Assembly: GCF_052216985.1 (NCBI RefSeq) | Contig: NZ_JBQOUY010000010.1 | Location: 1-64,000, forward strand | DNA from: Acidaminococcus fermentans_A | GTDB taxonomy: Bacteria; Bacillota; Negativicutes; Acidaminococcales; Acidaminococcaceae | Direction: 5' to 3' | Length of the DNA: 64,000 nt | Shown here: positions 1-7,899 of the stretch, one piece after another | Numbering within the stretch: the stretch's first letter is position 1 | Layout of the letters: each line of letters opens with the position of its first letter | Program-made: the position numbers and the translations under genes | Notes under the pieces: model-generated | Told to the model about the DNA's origin: nothing | Databases searched by the model: none | Seen by the model: the letters and a program-made list of their open reading frames with translations, nothing else

Positions 1-226
1 CTCGAGTCGTGAGTCTCGAGCCGTTGGATAGAACCTGTCCCCATGGCCAGGTTCTTTTGAAGGTGTAGAACCAGTATCGTGCTGGATATAGAAACGAATA
101 TCTTATCGTTAGCAGATTAGGGTTTGTGCATTCAAAAAATTTGCTTGCAAATTTCTCATTCGGCTCGAGACTCGAGACCCGAGACCGAGCCGCTATGCGG
201 CTTATGAGACCGGGGGTGTTGCACAG
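1..226. repeat. Structured intergenic repeat, copy 1 (truncated by window start)
   Basis: This stretch is almost identical to 16915-17135. The differences seen are two single-base changes, a 7-base indel in the right arm and a changed edge at the terminal hairpin. CTCGAG-rich arms at each end are inverted relative to one another. The core between them holds several hairpins: GAACCTG/CAGGTTC (about 31-54), CCAG/CTGG (about 70-84) and AAATTTGC/GCAAATTT (about 138-155). No convincing reading frame is present in it. The left arm is cut by the window edge. The near-identity of two copies 17 kb apart suggests a mobile or gene-converted element, but its family is not recognised. Confidence 0.85.
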
Positions 227-240
227 GACGTGCAACAGCC
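213..240 (-). terminator. GTTGCAC-stem hairpin after the metNIQ-type operon
   Basis: GTTGCAC (218-224) pairs with GTGCAAC (230-236), extended by flanking G/C pairs. It lies just past the stop of the last gene of the minus-strand operon. No strong U-run follows on the minus strand, so it is a probable rather than certain terminator. The same stem core recurs at other operon ends in this window. Confidence 0.5.
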
Positions 241-247
241 TCTTCCT

Positions 248-1090
248 CTATTTCAAATAATCCGGCAGGATCCAGATCTTGCTCTGGGTTTCCATGAATT
301 TCTTGAATTCTGGAGACTTATAGGCTTCGATCAGGTCTTTGACCCACGGCTGCTCCTTATTCTTTTCCTGGATGCTGAGACACATGCGCATCCGGGGGTT
401 CATAGTATCCGCGGATTCCGGGAACAGGGCGGAACTGAAATCGATCTTGGCATTGTAGGCATCGGACCCTCTCAGGACGATGTAGGCAGCATCAGAACGG
501 ATATTGGCAATGGTGGGACCCTTCATCTCCCGGAACTGGAGATGTTTGGGATTTTCTACGATATCCGTTTTGGTAGCTTGGTTCTTGTTGATGGAGGGAT
601 TCAATTTGATCCAGCCCAGCCGTTCCAGCAGCTGGTAGGAGCGAGCCAGGTTGGAGGCGTCATTAGGGATGATCACCGTGTCTCCATCGGCAACCGCATC
701 CAGGGATGTCTTGCTGCCGGCATAAAGGCCAGTGGGGACGGTGGGAATCTCAAGCACTCCGATCAGATGGGTCCCCTTGCTGGCATTGATGGCATCCAGC
801 CAATTGGGATTGGCATCCATATGGAAATCGATCTGGCCTTCTTCCAGGGCCATTTCCCGCTGTACCGAATCTTTGATGCCCACGGCTTCCAGTTTATAGC
901 CTTTTTTCTCCAGGAGAGGTTTGATGCCGGCTTCGAACAGGTCGGATGTAGCGGTGGGCATCCTGCGGTATTTCAGGACTTTGGCTGAGCCAGCAGGGGC
1001 TTCCGCCGTTTTCTTGGAGTCGTTGCCGCAGCCGGCTAGGAGACCTGCGGTGACTGCGGACAGAGCCAGGACCGTCAGGATTTTTTCCAT
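248..1090 (-). CDS. MetQ/NlpA-family substrate-binding lipoprotein, second copy
   Basis: This 280-residue protein is an extracytoplasmic binding lipoprotein of a MetNIQ-type ABC importer. The start chosen is the ATG at 1090, because a lipoprotein signal follows directly: a hydrophobic stretch ending LLAGC, with the lipidated Cys near residue 20. AGAGGTG lies about 14 bases upstream; a more upstream in-frame start would only add charged residues. The mature part carries family signatures such as YRRMPTATSDLF, IPNDASNLARSYQLL and the C-terminal WILPDYLK. It resembles the binding protein at 3740-4612 closely along its whole length. As last gene of the operon, it may broaden the substrate range. 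Methionine is the textbook ligand of the family, but the cysteine-type leader suggests a sulfur compound related to cysteine. Confidence 0.9.
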   Translation of the reverse strand: MEKILTVLALSAVTAGLLAGCGNDSKKTAEAPAGSAKVLKYRRMPTATSDLFEAGIKPLLEKKGYKLEAVGIKDSVQREMALEEGQIDFHMDANPNWLDAINASKGTHLIGVLEIPTVPTGLYAGSKTSLDAVADGDTVIIPNDASNLARSYQLLERLGWIKLNPSINKNQATKTDIVENPKHLQFREMKGPTIANIRSDAAYIVLRGSDAYNAKIDFSSALFPESADTMNPRMRMCLSIQEKNKEQPWVKDLIEAYKSPEFKKFMETQSKIWILPDYLK

Positions 1091-1146
1091 TTCATGAAGA
1101 TTCACCTCTTGTTTCTTTTGTTTTCCTTTCTGCAAAGAGAAAGGGT

Positions 1147-1497
1147 TCATAGATCTGTTGGAGGCTGGGCCTCTGGGTCGGTACTGCCCAGGATATGGTA
1201 GTGGAAATAGTCCAGATTCTGGGTGATATGGGGTTCTCGCTCACAGCGGATGACCTGGAAGACCTTTGCCATGCCGCAGATCCTTTCGATTTCCAGCACA
1301 GCGGCTTCTACAGCAGACACCGCCTGCTGATAGGCATCCATATCCTTGTCCTTCAGCCCGATATGGGCTTTGGGGAATACGATGATGTGGAGCTCGGCCC
1401 ACTGGTTCCAATCTTGGTAGGCCAGCACTTGGTCCGTTTCATAGACGATGCGGCAGGGGAGTTCCCGGTTCACGAATCGGCAGAACAGGCAGTACAT
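1147..1497 (-). CDS. HIT-like protein with degenerate histidine triad
   Basis: This 116-residue protein resembles the HIT/HINT family of nucleotide hydrolases. It opens with CLFC, like the zinc-type CxxC of HINT proteins, and has a central LHIIVFPKAHI strand-turn typical of the fold. The C-terminal triad region reads YFHYHIL, so the first His of the usual HxHxH appears to be Tyr while the two later His remain. The start at 1497 is supported by AAGGAGGA seven bases upstream. The gene overlaps the 3' end of the upstream Fe-S gene by 28 bases, implying translational coupling. No specific substrate can be named. Confidence 0.7.
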   Translation of the reverse strand: MYCLFCRFVNRELPCRIVYETDQVLAYQDWNQWAELHIIVFPKAHIGLKDKDMDAYQQAVSAVEAAVLEIERICGMAKVFQVIRCEREPHITQNLDYFHYHILGSTDPEAQPPTDL

Positions 1498-2222
1498 CCA
1501 TCTTCCTCCTTTCTTTCCAGGGATGCGTGCAGTTTCTGGATATTTTCTACGCCTACGGGACAGGCCAGCAGGCAGCGGGCACACATGAATTTCCGGCCCA
1601 GTCCCATCTTCCGACCCAGGAGATCCCGCTGGACGCTGCAGTTGTGGTAGTCTAAGAGTTCTTCCCGGGGCGTGCCTTCCTTCCAGGCCTTGCCAGTGAT
1701 CAGATGGAAGGGACAGGCTTTGACGCAGAGGTTGCAGTCTCCGCATTGGTTCTTTGTGACAGGAGGCCGGGTTTCCATCTGGTCCGCATAGAATACGGCA
1801 CTGACCGTTTCGATCCGGGGTCCGTAGTCATAGGTGATCAGCAGATCGCTGCGGCCGATCCAGCCTACCCCGGAACGGACGCCCACTTCTTTGCTGGAGA
1901 GGCTCATTTTGTAAGGAGGGGACATATTGTCCCGGGTCACTGGCGGAATCAGGAAAGGAATCCCAGCTGCCTTGGCTGCTCCTTCCAACGCAGCGGCAAC
2001 CTCCTTCATGGCCGCGGAACGGCGCTTCTTCTGGGCTGCCTGCCGAGGTTCCTTATATTTCCAGATGGTCATGATTTCATCGTAGGGAGCATAGATCAGC
2101 AGGGCGTAATTGTATTTCCCGGATTCTTTCCACTGGGAGAAATCCAAAGGACAGCAGGCCCATTTCACCCCTGGAAAAGGAGCCAGCGTCCGGTTGAATA
2201 CTTCTTTTACTTTTTTGTCCAT
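1470..2222 (-). CDS. Double [4Fe-4S] cluster protein, epoxyqueuosine-reductase-like
   Basis: This 250-residue protein has two ferredoxin-type clusters in its C-terminal half: C160, C163, C166, C170 and C195, C214, C217, C221. The N-terminal half resembles the epoxyqueuosine reductase/4Fe-4S double-cluster family (GVGWIGRSDLLIT, near residue 118). It is shorter than true QueG (about 380 residues) and lacks the C-terminal HEAT repeats, so a queuosine role is unlikely. It lies after a strong hairpin in the operon and overlaps the HIT-like gene. Its likely role is electron transfer or reduction of an imported compound; this is inference. Confidence 0.75.
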   Translation of the reverse strand: MDKKVKEVFNRTLAPFPGVKWACCPLDFSQWKESGKYNYALLIYAPYDEIMTIWKYKEPRQAAQKKRRSAAMKEVAAALEGAAKAAGIPFLIPPVTRDNMSPPYKMSLSSKEVGVRSGVGWIGRSDLLITYDYGPRIETVSAVFYADQMETRPPVTKNQCGDCNLCVKACPFHLITGKAWKEGTPREELLDYHNCSVQRDLLGRKMGLGRKFMCARCLLACPVGVENIQKLHASLERKEEDGCTACSADS

Positions 2223-2261
2223 CTCTACCTCACAGTCTGGGAGTTAAAGGGTAAAAAAAGA

Positions 2262-2306
2262 GCTGTGGGAAACTGTCGACAAGCAAGGGCCGACAGTTTC
2301 CACAGC
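2262..2306 (-). terminator. Strong symmetrical hairpin inside the operon
   Basis: A 17-bp nearly perfect stem (GCTGTGGGAAACTGTCG paired with its complement at 2291-2306) encloses a 12-base loop. It has A-rich sequence on one side and T6 on the other, so it can work in both directions. It separates the PPC/DUF296 gene from the last three genes. It may attenuate them or protect the upstream mRNA end. Confidence 0.7.
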
Positions 2307-2376
2307 CCCGTTTTTTATGCAATACCAGCTTTCCAAGGACGGTGTCCGTAACGGTGCGGAGAATAGGCCATTCCCT

Positions 2377-2778
2377 TCATTCCAACGGCCGAAGGAACAC
2401 TCGCAGGCTCCGGAAGGCTGTGCCGCCCCAGAGTCCTCCTCCCATGACCTGTCCGCCGGCTCTGGCGCAGCTGGCGTGGATGTGGATGAAGAGAGGACTG
2501 TCCGTATCCGGATATACCTGGCGGAGCTGGGGATCCATCCGATCCTTGACCATGATCTCTCCAGTGAAGGAAAGGATCTCCGCGGCACCATAGCAGGGGG
2601 TCCGGCCCACTTTCAGGGGAAGTTCGTTGCGGATGGGTGCGGCCAGGATTAGGTCTTTCACAGACCCGATGGCATTGACCACGATCACTTCTTTCCAGCC
2701 TTTTTCGATGACGAAGGCTTCGATGGTCTTCCGGATATCCTGGCCCTGGTCGACGAAGACTTCTGCAAACTCCGTCAT
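2377..2778 (-). CDS. PPC/DUF296 domain protein
   Basis: This 133-residue protein consists of a single PPC (DUF296) domain, found alone in bacteria and fused to AT-hooks in plants. The signature HIHASCARAGGQVMGG near residues 97-112 matches the conserved His-x-His and GGxVxGG part of the fold, which often binds a metal or small ligand. The start codon directly abuts the stop of the DapA-family gene (2779), so the two are translationally coupled. The biochemical role of stand-alone members is poorly defined. The neighbours suggest something in small-molecule catabolism. Confidence 0.75.
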   Translation of the reverse strand: MTEFAEVFVDQGQDIRKTIEAFVIEKGWKEVIVVNAIGSVKDLILAAPIRNELPLKVGRTPCYGAAEILSFTGEIMVKDRMDPQLRQVYPDTDSPLFIHIHASCARAGGQVMGGGLWGGTAFRSLRVFLRPLE

Positions 2779-3696
2779 TTATTTCACGCTGTATTTTTCT
2801 ATGACGCCCAGTTCTGTCATGATCTTCTCCAGCCGTTTCAGCCCTTCTCCGTCATAATCCTGGTAGGGACGGCGGACATAGCCTCCAGGCAGGCCCAGGA
2901 GATTCAGGGCGGCCTTGATCACCACTGGATTGGAGACTTCGTACAGTTCGCAGAGCAGGGGGAAGTACTTGAAGTATTCTTCCCGGCCTTCATTGACGAT
3001 ATCGATGCTGGTCCAAGGACGGGCATACTTAGCCGCTTCTTCCGGGATGATATTCCCGCCGATGTTGGCCAGGCCGGTGCCGCCTACGGCCAGGGTGGGC
3101 AGGACGATGGAGTAATAGGGGGAGTCGCAGCACATGATCTTGACTTTCCCTTTGGTTAGCCGCTGGACTTGGACCAGCTGGTAGTTGCTGCCGGTGGCTT
3201 CCTTATCCACTACGAAATTGGGGTGGCGTTCCGCCAGACGGGCAATGGTTTCCGGTTCTACCTGGACGCCCAAGCGGGAGGGGTTGTTGTAGATCCCCAC
3301 CGGCAGGCTGGTGGCGCTCATCACCGTATCCAGATGCTTGAAGGCGTCTTCCTGAGGAATCAATACGTAAGGGGGAACCGTAAAGATGACACCGTCTGCC
3401 CCCTGTTCTTCTTCAAATTTGGCCATTTCGATCTCACCCTGGGTGTCATTGGAAGCGGCACTGAAGAAGACGGGGATCCGATGATCCACGATCTTGATGG
3501 TCTGTTTGATGATCTCCTTTTTTTCATCCGGGGTCAGCAGGGTGACTTCCGCTGCGGAGCCCAGGACGAAAAGCTGATTGGTCCCGTATTGGATCTGCCG
3601 GTCGATCAGGACCTTGAATCCGTCGAAATCGATGTCACCATTCTTTTTGAAAGGGATGGGCATAGCTACCCAGGAACCTGTTAAATTCATTGCCAT
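2779..3696 (-). CDS. DapA/N-acetylneuraminate-lyase superfamily aldolase
   Basis: This 305-residue class I aldolase is a Schiff-base TIM barrel. The catalytic Lys is K165 (VVDKEATG) and the general Tyr is Y136 (YNNP). The loop that is G-T-T/S-G-E in true dihydrodipicolinate synthases reads GSAAE (residues 46-50), so the Thr pair is missing and lysine biosynthesis is doubtful. A retro-aldol or dehydratase role on a 2-oxo acid is more likely. The start at 3696 is preferred over the ATG six bases upstream, because AGGAGG sits 8 bases from it and only 2 from the other. It lies directly after metQ in the importer operon. Confidence 0.8.
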   Translation of the reverse strand: MAMNLTGSWVAMPIPFKKNGDIDFDGFKVLIDRQIQYGTNQLFVLGSAAEVTLLTPDEKKEIIKQTIKIVDHRIPVFFSAASNDTQGEIEMAKFEEEQGADGVIFTVPPYVLIPQEDAFKHLDTVMSATSLPVGIYNNPSRLGVQVEPETIARLAERHPNFVVDKEATGSNYQLVQVQRLTKGKVKIMCCDSPYYSIVLPTLAVGGTGLANIGGNIIPEEAAKYARPWTSIDIVNEGREEYFKYFPLLCELYEVSNPVVIKAALNLLGLPGGYVRRPYQDYDGEGLKRLEKIMTELGVIEKYSVK

Positions 3697-3739
3697 TTTC
3701 ATTTCCTCCTTTTGTTTATCGCTGTAATGTCATTTCTCA

Positions 3740-4612
3740 TTATTTCATGTAGTCTGGAAGGATCCAGAAACTGCCGGTTTTCTTTACATATTCCTTGAAT
3801 TCCGGAGATTTGTACGCTTCGATGATGTCTTTCACCCACTGGGCGTCCTTGTTCTTATCTGCAATGCAGAGGGCAATCCGCATGGAATCCTTGATAGAAT
3901 CAGGATTTTCGGCGAACAGAGCGCTCTTGAAATCGATCTTGGCGTTGTAGGCGTCGGAACCTCTCAGGATGATGTAGGCCACATCGGACCGGATGGTGTT
4001 GATGGACGGTCCCTTCATTTCTTTGAACTGGAGGTTTTTGGGATTTTCCACGATGTCTTTCCCGGTCACATGGTCTTTGTCCTTGCTGGGATCCAGTTTG
4101 ATCCAGCCCAGCTGTTCCAGCAGCTGATAAGCACGGGCCAGGTTGGAAGCATCATTGGGGATGGCAATCACATCTCCCGGAGCCACTTCTTCAAGGGTCT
4201 TCTTGCTGCCACCATAAATGGCAGTGGGCACGGTGGGCAGGGGCAGGATGGCGGTCAGGTGGGTCCCTTTGCTCTTGTTCACCTGGTCGATCCAGGCCTT
4301 GTGGGCATCCACATGGAAATCGATCTTCCCTTCATCCAGGGCCATTTCCCGCTGGATGGAATCGGTGATCTTCACCGGGGTCAGTTTATAGCCCTTCTTC
4401 TCTAGGATGGGTTTGATACCTCCATCGAAAAGGTCAGAAGTGGCGGTGGGCATCACCCGGTACTTCAGTTCTTTGGTTTCCTTGGCTTTGCCGGAAGAAG
4501 CTTCTTTGCTGGAACTGCCGCAGCCGGCCGCAGCCAGGAGCAGGGTGCTGAGGGCCAGGACACTAGCTAGCTTCAGCAGGTTTTTTTTACGGAATACAGT
4601 CAGATTCATCAT
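3740..4612 (-). CDS. metQ: MetQ/NlpA-family substrate-binding lipoprotein, first copy
   Basis: This 290-residue binding lipoprotein pairs with the permease and ATPase encoded just upstream. The N-terminus has basic residues, a hydrophobic run ending AAAGC (lipidated Cys near residue 31) and a Ser/Lys linker. The body has the family segments YRVMPTATSDLF, IPNDASNLARAYQLL and WILPDYMK at the end. The ATG at 4612 has AAGGAG six bases upstream. It matches the other copy at 248-1090 along its full length. The ligand is a small amino acid or peptide, with a cysteine-related compound inferred from the leader. Confidence 0.9.
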   Translation of the reverse strand: MMNLTVFRKKNLLKLASVLALSTLLLAAAGCGSSSKEASSGKAKETKELKYRVMPTATSDLFDGGIKPILEKKGYKLTPVKITDSIQREMALDEGKIDFHVDAHKAWIDQVNKSKGTHLTAILPLPTVPTAIYGGSKKTLEEVAPGDVIAIPNDASNLARAYQLLEQLGWIKLDPSKDKDHVTGKDIVENPKNLQFKEMKGPSINTIRSDVAYIILRGSDAYNAKIDFKSALFAENPDSIKDSMRIALCIADKNKDAQWVKDIIEAYKSPEFKEYVKKTGSFWILPDYMK

Positions 4613-4626
4613 GAACAACTCCTTTT

Positions 4627-5283
4627 TTAATGGTTCCGGGCCCGTTTGGAGAAATAATTGCCCAGGAACTGGACGATTTGGACAAACACCACCAGGATGA
4701 ATACGGTGGCCAGCATCACTGGCACATCCATCCGTTCATAGCCGTAGGTCAGGGCCATGTCCCCGATCCCGCCGGCACCGATGACACCGGCCTGGGCAGA
4801 GGCGGAAATCAGGCCGATGGTGCCGATGGTGGTAGATAGGATCATGGAGCTTTTGGCTTCCGGCAGGATGAAATAACGGACGATCTGGAAGTAATTGGCG
4901 CCCATGGCTTTGGCGGCACGGATGATCCCTTTATCCACCCCCAGCAGGGAGTTTTCATAGAGACGGGCCAGACTGGGGACGATGAACACCACCAGGGGGA
5001 CCAGAGCAGCTTTTACGCCGATCCTCGTGCCTACGATGAACTTGGTGAAAGGAAAGATGAAGGTCATCAGGATGATGAAGGGAAGGCTGCGGAAAAAGCT
5101 GACCACAGAGTTCAAAAGGGTATAGACCACTTTGTTCTCCAAAAGGCCTCCTTCATTGGTCAGGACCAGGACGAGCGCTAGGATGGTGGCCAGGATGGTG
5201 CCTACTACAAGGGAAAAGCCCACCATGAACAAGGTACTTTCAAGAGCCTGGGCCAAATCGCCCCAGGGTAAATTGGCAAACAT
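4627..5283 (-). CDS. metI: MetI-type ABC importer permease
   Basis: This 218-residue inner-membrane protein has about five transmembrane segments and the length usual for MetI. The EAA loop near residues 118-140 (AAKAMGANYFQIVRYFILPEA) is the contact with the ATPase. A glycine-rich motif (GVIGAGGIGDMAL) lies near residue 165 as in other MetI proteins. The start has AGAGGTGA seven bases upstream. The gene lies between the amidohydrolase and metQ in one transcription unit. Confidence 0.92.
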   Translation of the reverse strand: MFANLPWGDLAQALESTLFMVGFSLVVGTILATILALVLVLTNEGGLLENKVVYTLLNSVVSFFRSLPFIILMTFIFPFTKFIVGTRIGVKAALVPLVVFIVPSLARLYENSLLGVDKGIIRAAKAMGANYFQIVRYFILPEAKSSMILSTTIGTIGLISASAQAGVIGAGGIGDMALTYGYERMDVPVMLATVFILVVFVQIVQFLGNYFSKRARNH

Positions 5284-5298
5284 TATAGGTCACCTCTT

Positions 5299-6459
5299 TC
5301 AGGAAAGGGTGCAGGGCCGGCTGCCGGCAGACAGCTTTGCTAAGGCCTGCCGGAGAAGGGCTGCACTGAAGGGAATGGATTGCCGGAAGGTTTCCGGATC
5401 GATGGCGAAATGGGAATTGTGCATCATGGGACCGATTCCCGTTCCCATCTGGATGAAAGCCCCGGGGATCTTTTGCTGATAGAAAGCGAAATCTTCTCCG
5501 GAAAGCGAGTCGGGGGCCTCTGCAAAGGGCAGACTGCATTGGCAGGCGGTCGCCCGGACGAAGTCCACCCAATCCGCCGTATTGTTGGTGGCAGGGGGAC
5601 CTTCTAAGAAACGGATACTGGCGGATCCTCCAAAATCCCGGCCGATCCCTTCCGCCAAGGTCTGCAGCCGTTCTTTGGCCATGGTCCTGTCTTCTGGGTA
5701 CAAAGAGCGGATGGTCCCTTCTGCAAAGGCCTTGTCGGGGATGATATTGGCGGCGCTGCCGCTTTCCACATGGCCAATGCCTACGATCATAGGATGGAAA
5801 GGAGGCCGGTTGCGGCTGACGATGGTCTGCGCCGAGGCAATGAACTGGCCCAGCATGATGACCGGATCCGCGCTGAGATGGGGCCGGCAGGCATGGCTGC
5901 CTTTTCCCTGGAAAGACACCTGGAATTCATCCACTGCTCCGTTCATGAAACCGGGGCGGGAGATGACCGTTCCCCGTCCATAGGCGGCACAGCAGTGGAG
6001 CCCGAAGATCACCTGTACATCGTCCAGGATCCCGGTTTCCAAAATCTTCAGGGCTCCGTTCAATTTCTCTTCTGCCGGCTGGAAAATCAGTTTCAGGGTA
6101 CCCTCGATGGGCCCGCCGGCTTGCAGGGCCAGGGCCGTCCCCAGGAGATTGGCGGTGTGGAAATCATGGCCGCAGGCATGCATGTAGCCGGGGACTTCCG
6201 ACTGGTAGGGCAGGCCGGTCTCTTCCTGGAGGGGCAGGGCATCGATATCACAGCGCAGGGCTGCCACAGGTCCCTGTCCGTTTCCCAAGTGGGCCACTAC
6301 ACCGGTTGCCAGAGGCAGGTCGTAATAGGGGATGCCGTGGCGGTCCAAGAACTCTTTGATATGCCGGGTGGTCTCGAATTCTTCTCCGGACAGTTCCGGG
6401 TGGCGGTGGAGCTGGTAAAAGTGTTCTTTCGCCAGATTTATGATCGATTCATAATCCAT
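5299..6459 (-). CDS. M20D-family amidohydrolase (N-acyl amino acid deacylase type)
   Basis: This 386-residue cytoplasmic metallohydrolase belongs to the hippurate hydrolase/N-acyl-amino-acid amidohydrolase group. The metal site is visible in RCDIDALP (about 69-76), HACGHDFH (94-101) and PAEE (128-131), and the lid domain follows. Within a MetNIQ-type operon under a Cys-type T-box, it could release a free amino acid from an imported N-acyl or S-modified derivative. M20 enzymes sit in comparable Bacillus operons for modified cysteines. The gene overlaps the metN stop by 11 bases, so the two are coupled. Confidence 0.88.
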   Translation of the reverse strand: MDYESIINLAKEHFYQLHRHPELSGEEFETTRHIKEFLDRHGIPYYDLPLATGVVAHLGNGQGPVAALRCDIDALPLQEETGLPYQSEVPGYMHACGHDFHTANLLGTALALQAGGPIEGTLKLIFQPAEEKLNGALKILETGILDDVQVIFGLHCCAAYGRGTVISRPGFMNGAVDEFQVSFQGKGSHACRPHLSADPVIMLGQFIASAQTIVSRNRPPFHPMIVGIGHVESGSAANIIPDKAFAEGTIRSLYPEDRTMAKERLQTLAEGIGRDFGGSASIRFLEGPPATNNTADWVDFVRATACQCSLPFAEAPDSLSGEDFAFYQQKIPGAFIQMGTGIGPMMHNSHFAIDPETFRQSIPFSAALLRQALAKLSAGSRPCTLS

Positions 6460-7489
6460 ATTGGCATTTCACCTCTTCACAAAGGACTCGGTTTTCTTTA
6501 CAGAAAGCTTCTACAGCTTGGATCTCTTCTTCTGGGCCAATGACCTGGAGAATCAGGATCCCCAGGGTCTGTTCATCCAGTTCTGTGACCATGGCATGGA
6601 TGATCCGGGTCCGTACGTTAAGGAATTTCCGGTTGATCTGATAGACCAGGTCTCCCAGGGCGTTGTCCCCCGTGAATTTCAGCCGGAGGATTTCGTAATT
6701 ATCCGCTTCTTCGCTGCGGACCCGGCTGCAGACGGCCGGCGTGATCTGATCGGGGATCACGCTGCGGACGAAGTTCTGGGTGATCCGCTGCTGGGGATTG
6801 CTGAAGATGTCGAATACATTGCCTTCTTCGATGACCCGCCCGTTTTCCATGACGGCTACATTGTGGCAGATCTTTTGGATGGCGTAGATCTGGTGGGTGA
6901 CCATGACAATGGTGATGTGGAGCTTGCGGTTGATTTCTTTCAATAAATCCAGGATGGATTCCATGGTATCCGGATCCAGGGCACTGGTGGCTTCATCGCA
7001 GAGTAGGATGGAGGGTTCCGTGATCAGGGCCCGGGCAATGCCCACCCGCTGCTTCTGTCCTCCGGAAAGCTGGTCCGGATATACATCCGCCTTGTCTTCC
7101 AGCTGGACGAACTCCAGCATCTTGTCCACTTTGGCTTCGATGGTTTTCCTGTCTTCCCCGGCGATGATCAGGGGCAGTGAGATGTTGTGCCGGACGGTCT
7201 TGGAATCCAGCAGTTCGAACTGCTGGAAGATCATGCCGATCTTCCGGCGTTTCTGGAGCATCTCTGAAAAGGAAAGTTTGGGGATGTCCACCCCGTCCAC
7301 CAGGACGGATCCGGAAGTGGGGACCTCCAGCCCGTTGATCATGCTGAGCAGGGTGGATTTCCCGGCGCCGGAGAGTCCGATGATGCCGTAGATGTCCCCG
7401 TCTTGGATGGTCAGGTTCACATGATCCAGGGCCTGGACAGTTTGCTTCTTGCTTGTATAAGTTTTACAGATATCGATGAATTTGATCAT
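6449..7489 (-). CDS. metN: MetN-type ABC importer ATPase
   Basis: This 346-residue ATPase energises the importer. It has Walker A GLSGAGKST (38-46), signature LSGGQKQR (141-148), Walker B ILLCDEATSALDP (161-173) and the switch His in VTHQ. After about residue 260 it carries a C-terminal NIL/ACT-like domain, which in MetN binds substrate and inhibits transport, so the importer probably has feedback control. AGGAGG lies six bases before the ATG. It is the first gene after the T-box leader. Confidence 0.95.
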   Translation of the reverse strand: MIKFIDICKTYTSKKQTVQALDHVNLTIQDGDIYGIIGLSGAGKSTLLSMINGLEVPTSGSVLVDGVDIPKLSFSEMLQKRRKIGMIFQQFELLDSKTVRHNISLPLIIAGEDRKTIEAKVDKMLEFVQLEDKADVYPDQLSGGQKQRVGIARALITEPSILLCDEATSALDPDTMESILDLLKEINRKLHITIVMVTHQIYAIQKICHNVAVMENGRVIEEGNVFDIFSNPQQRITQNFVRSVIPDQITPAVCSRVRSEEADNYEILRLKFTGDNALGDLVYQINRKFLNVRTRIIHAMVTELDEQTLGILILQVIGPEEEIQAVEAFCKENRVLCEEVKCQYGL

Positions 7490-7512
7490 GGCTGCCTCCT
7501 AATAAGCCGAAT

Positions 7513-7787
7513 AAAAAAATCGTCCCCTGTGCTTCTTCTGCACATGGGACGATCTGACCGTGTTCCACCCAACTTCGCCAAAACGTCACCGCCCTGGCCT
7601 TTGAGAGTATCTTTTCTTTTACTCTGCACGCGGTAACGGGCGTACCCGGAAGGCCTACTATTTTCAGCCTTGCCTGCTCCAGAATGCACTTGGGGAAAGT
7701 ACGCTGTACCCGCTTCCACTGTCCGGGCTCGCTGCCCCAGTTTCCTTTCCTTACTCTTTTCCTTCATCGCAGATGGATTTTGAAATT
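7513..7787 (-). promoter_or_regulatory. T-box leader, probably tRNA-Cys responsive
   Basis: Reading the minus strand, the leader has an AGTA-containing Stem I base (about 7755-7770), an AGCGAGC apical element, and the specifier strand CAAG-TGC-A. The specifier triplet is at 7686-7688 and is followed by the usual A. The T-box itself (7558-7571) reads TGGGTGGAACACGG. Its bulge UGGA would pair with a UCCA tRNA end, which fits U73 of tRNA-Cys (tRNA-Gly also has U73). A terminator hairpin (7519-7553) with a U-run follows. The tRNA identity is an inference from specifier plus discriminator; the T-box class is certain. Uncharged tRNA would favour expression of the importer operon. Confidence 0.85.
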
Positions 7788-7793
7788 GGTTCA

Positions 7794-7822
7794 ATTCTAC
7801 TTTTTATTTCCTAGTTTGTCAA
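7794..7822 (-). promoter_or_regulatory. Sigma-A-type promoter of the T-box/metN operon
   Basis: On the minus strand TTGACA (7817-7822) and TAGAAT (7794-7799) are separated by exactly 17 bases. They sit just upstream of the T-box leader, so transcription should start near 7787. Confidence 0.85.
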
Positions 7823-7860
7823 TATGGATTAAGAAATTCAGAATATACAAGCAAATCAAA

Positions 7861-7886
7861 GGGGGTGTTGCTTGTGCAACACCCCC
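7861..7886 (-). terminator. Hairpin between flavodoxin gene and metN promoter
   Basis: GGGGGTGTTGC (7861-7871) pairs perfectly with GCAACACCCCC (7876-7886) across a 4-base loop. It lies downstream of the flavodoxin stop. The U-run on the minus strand is short, so termination strength is uncertain. It shares the GTTGC/GCAAC core with other terminators of this window. Confidence 0.65.
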
Positions 7887-7899
7887 TTATCCTGTTTTT

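Noticed and set aside
1..226. CRISPR array or insertion sequence
   Set aside because: No regularly spaced units and no transposase; the arms are inverted rather than direct repeats.
1470..2222. Epoxyqueuosine reductase queG
   Set aside because: Both Fe-S clusters are present, but the protein is much too short and lacks the C-terminal HEAT part.
2779..3696. Lysine-biosynthesis dapA
   Set aside because: The Thr pair of the active-site loop is replaced (GSAAE), and the gene lies in an importer operon without other lysine genes. Kept as a DapA-superfamily aldolase only.
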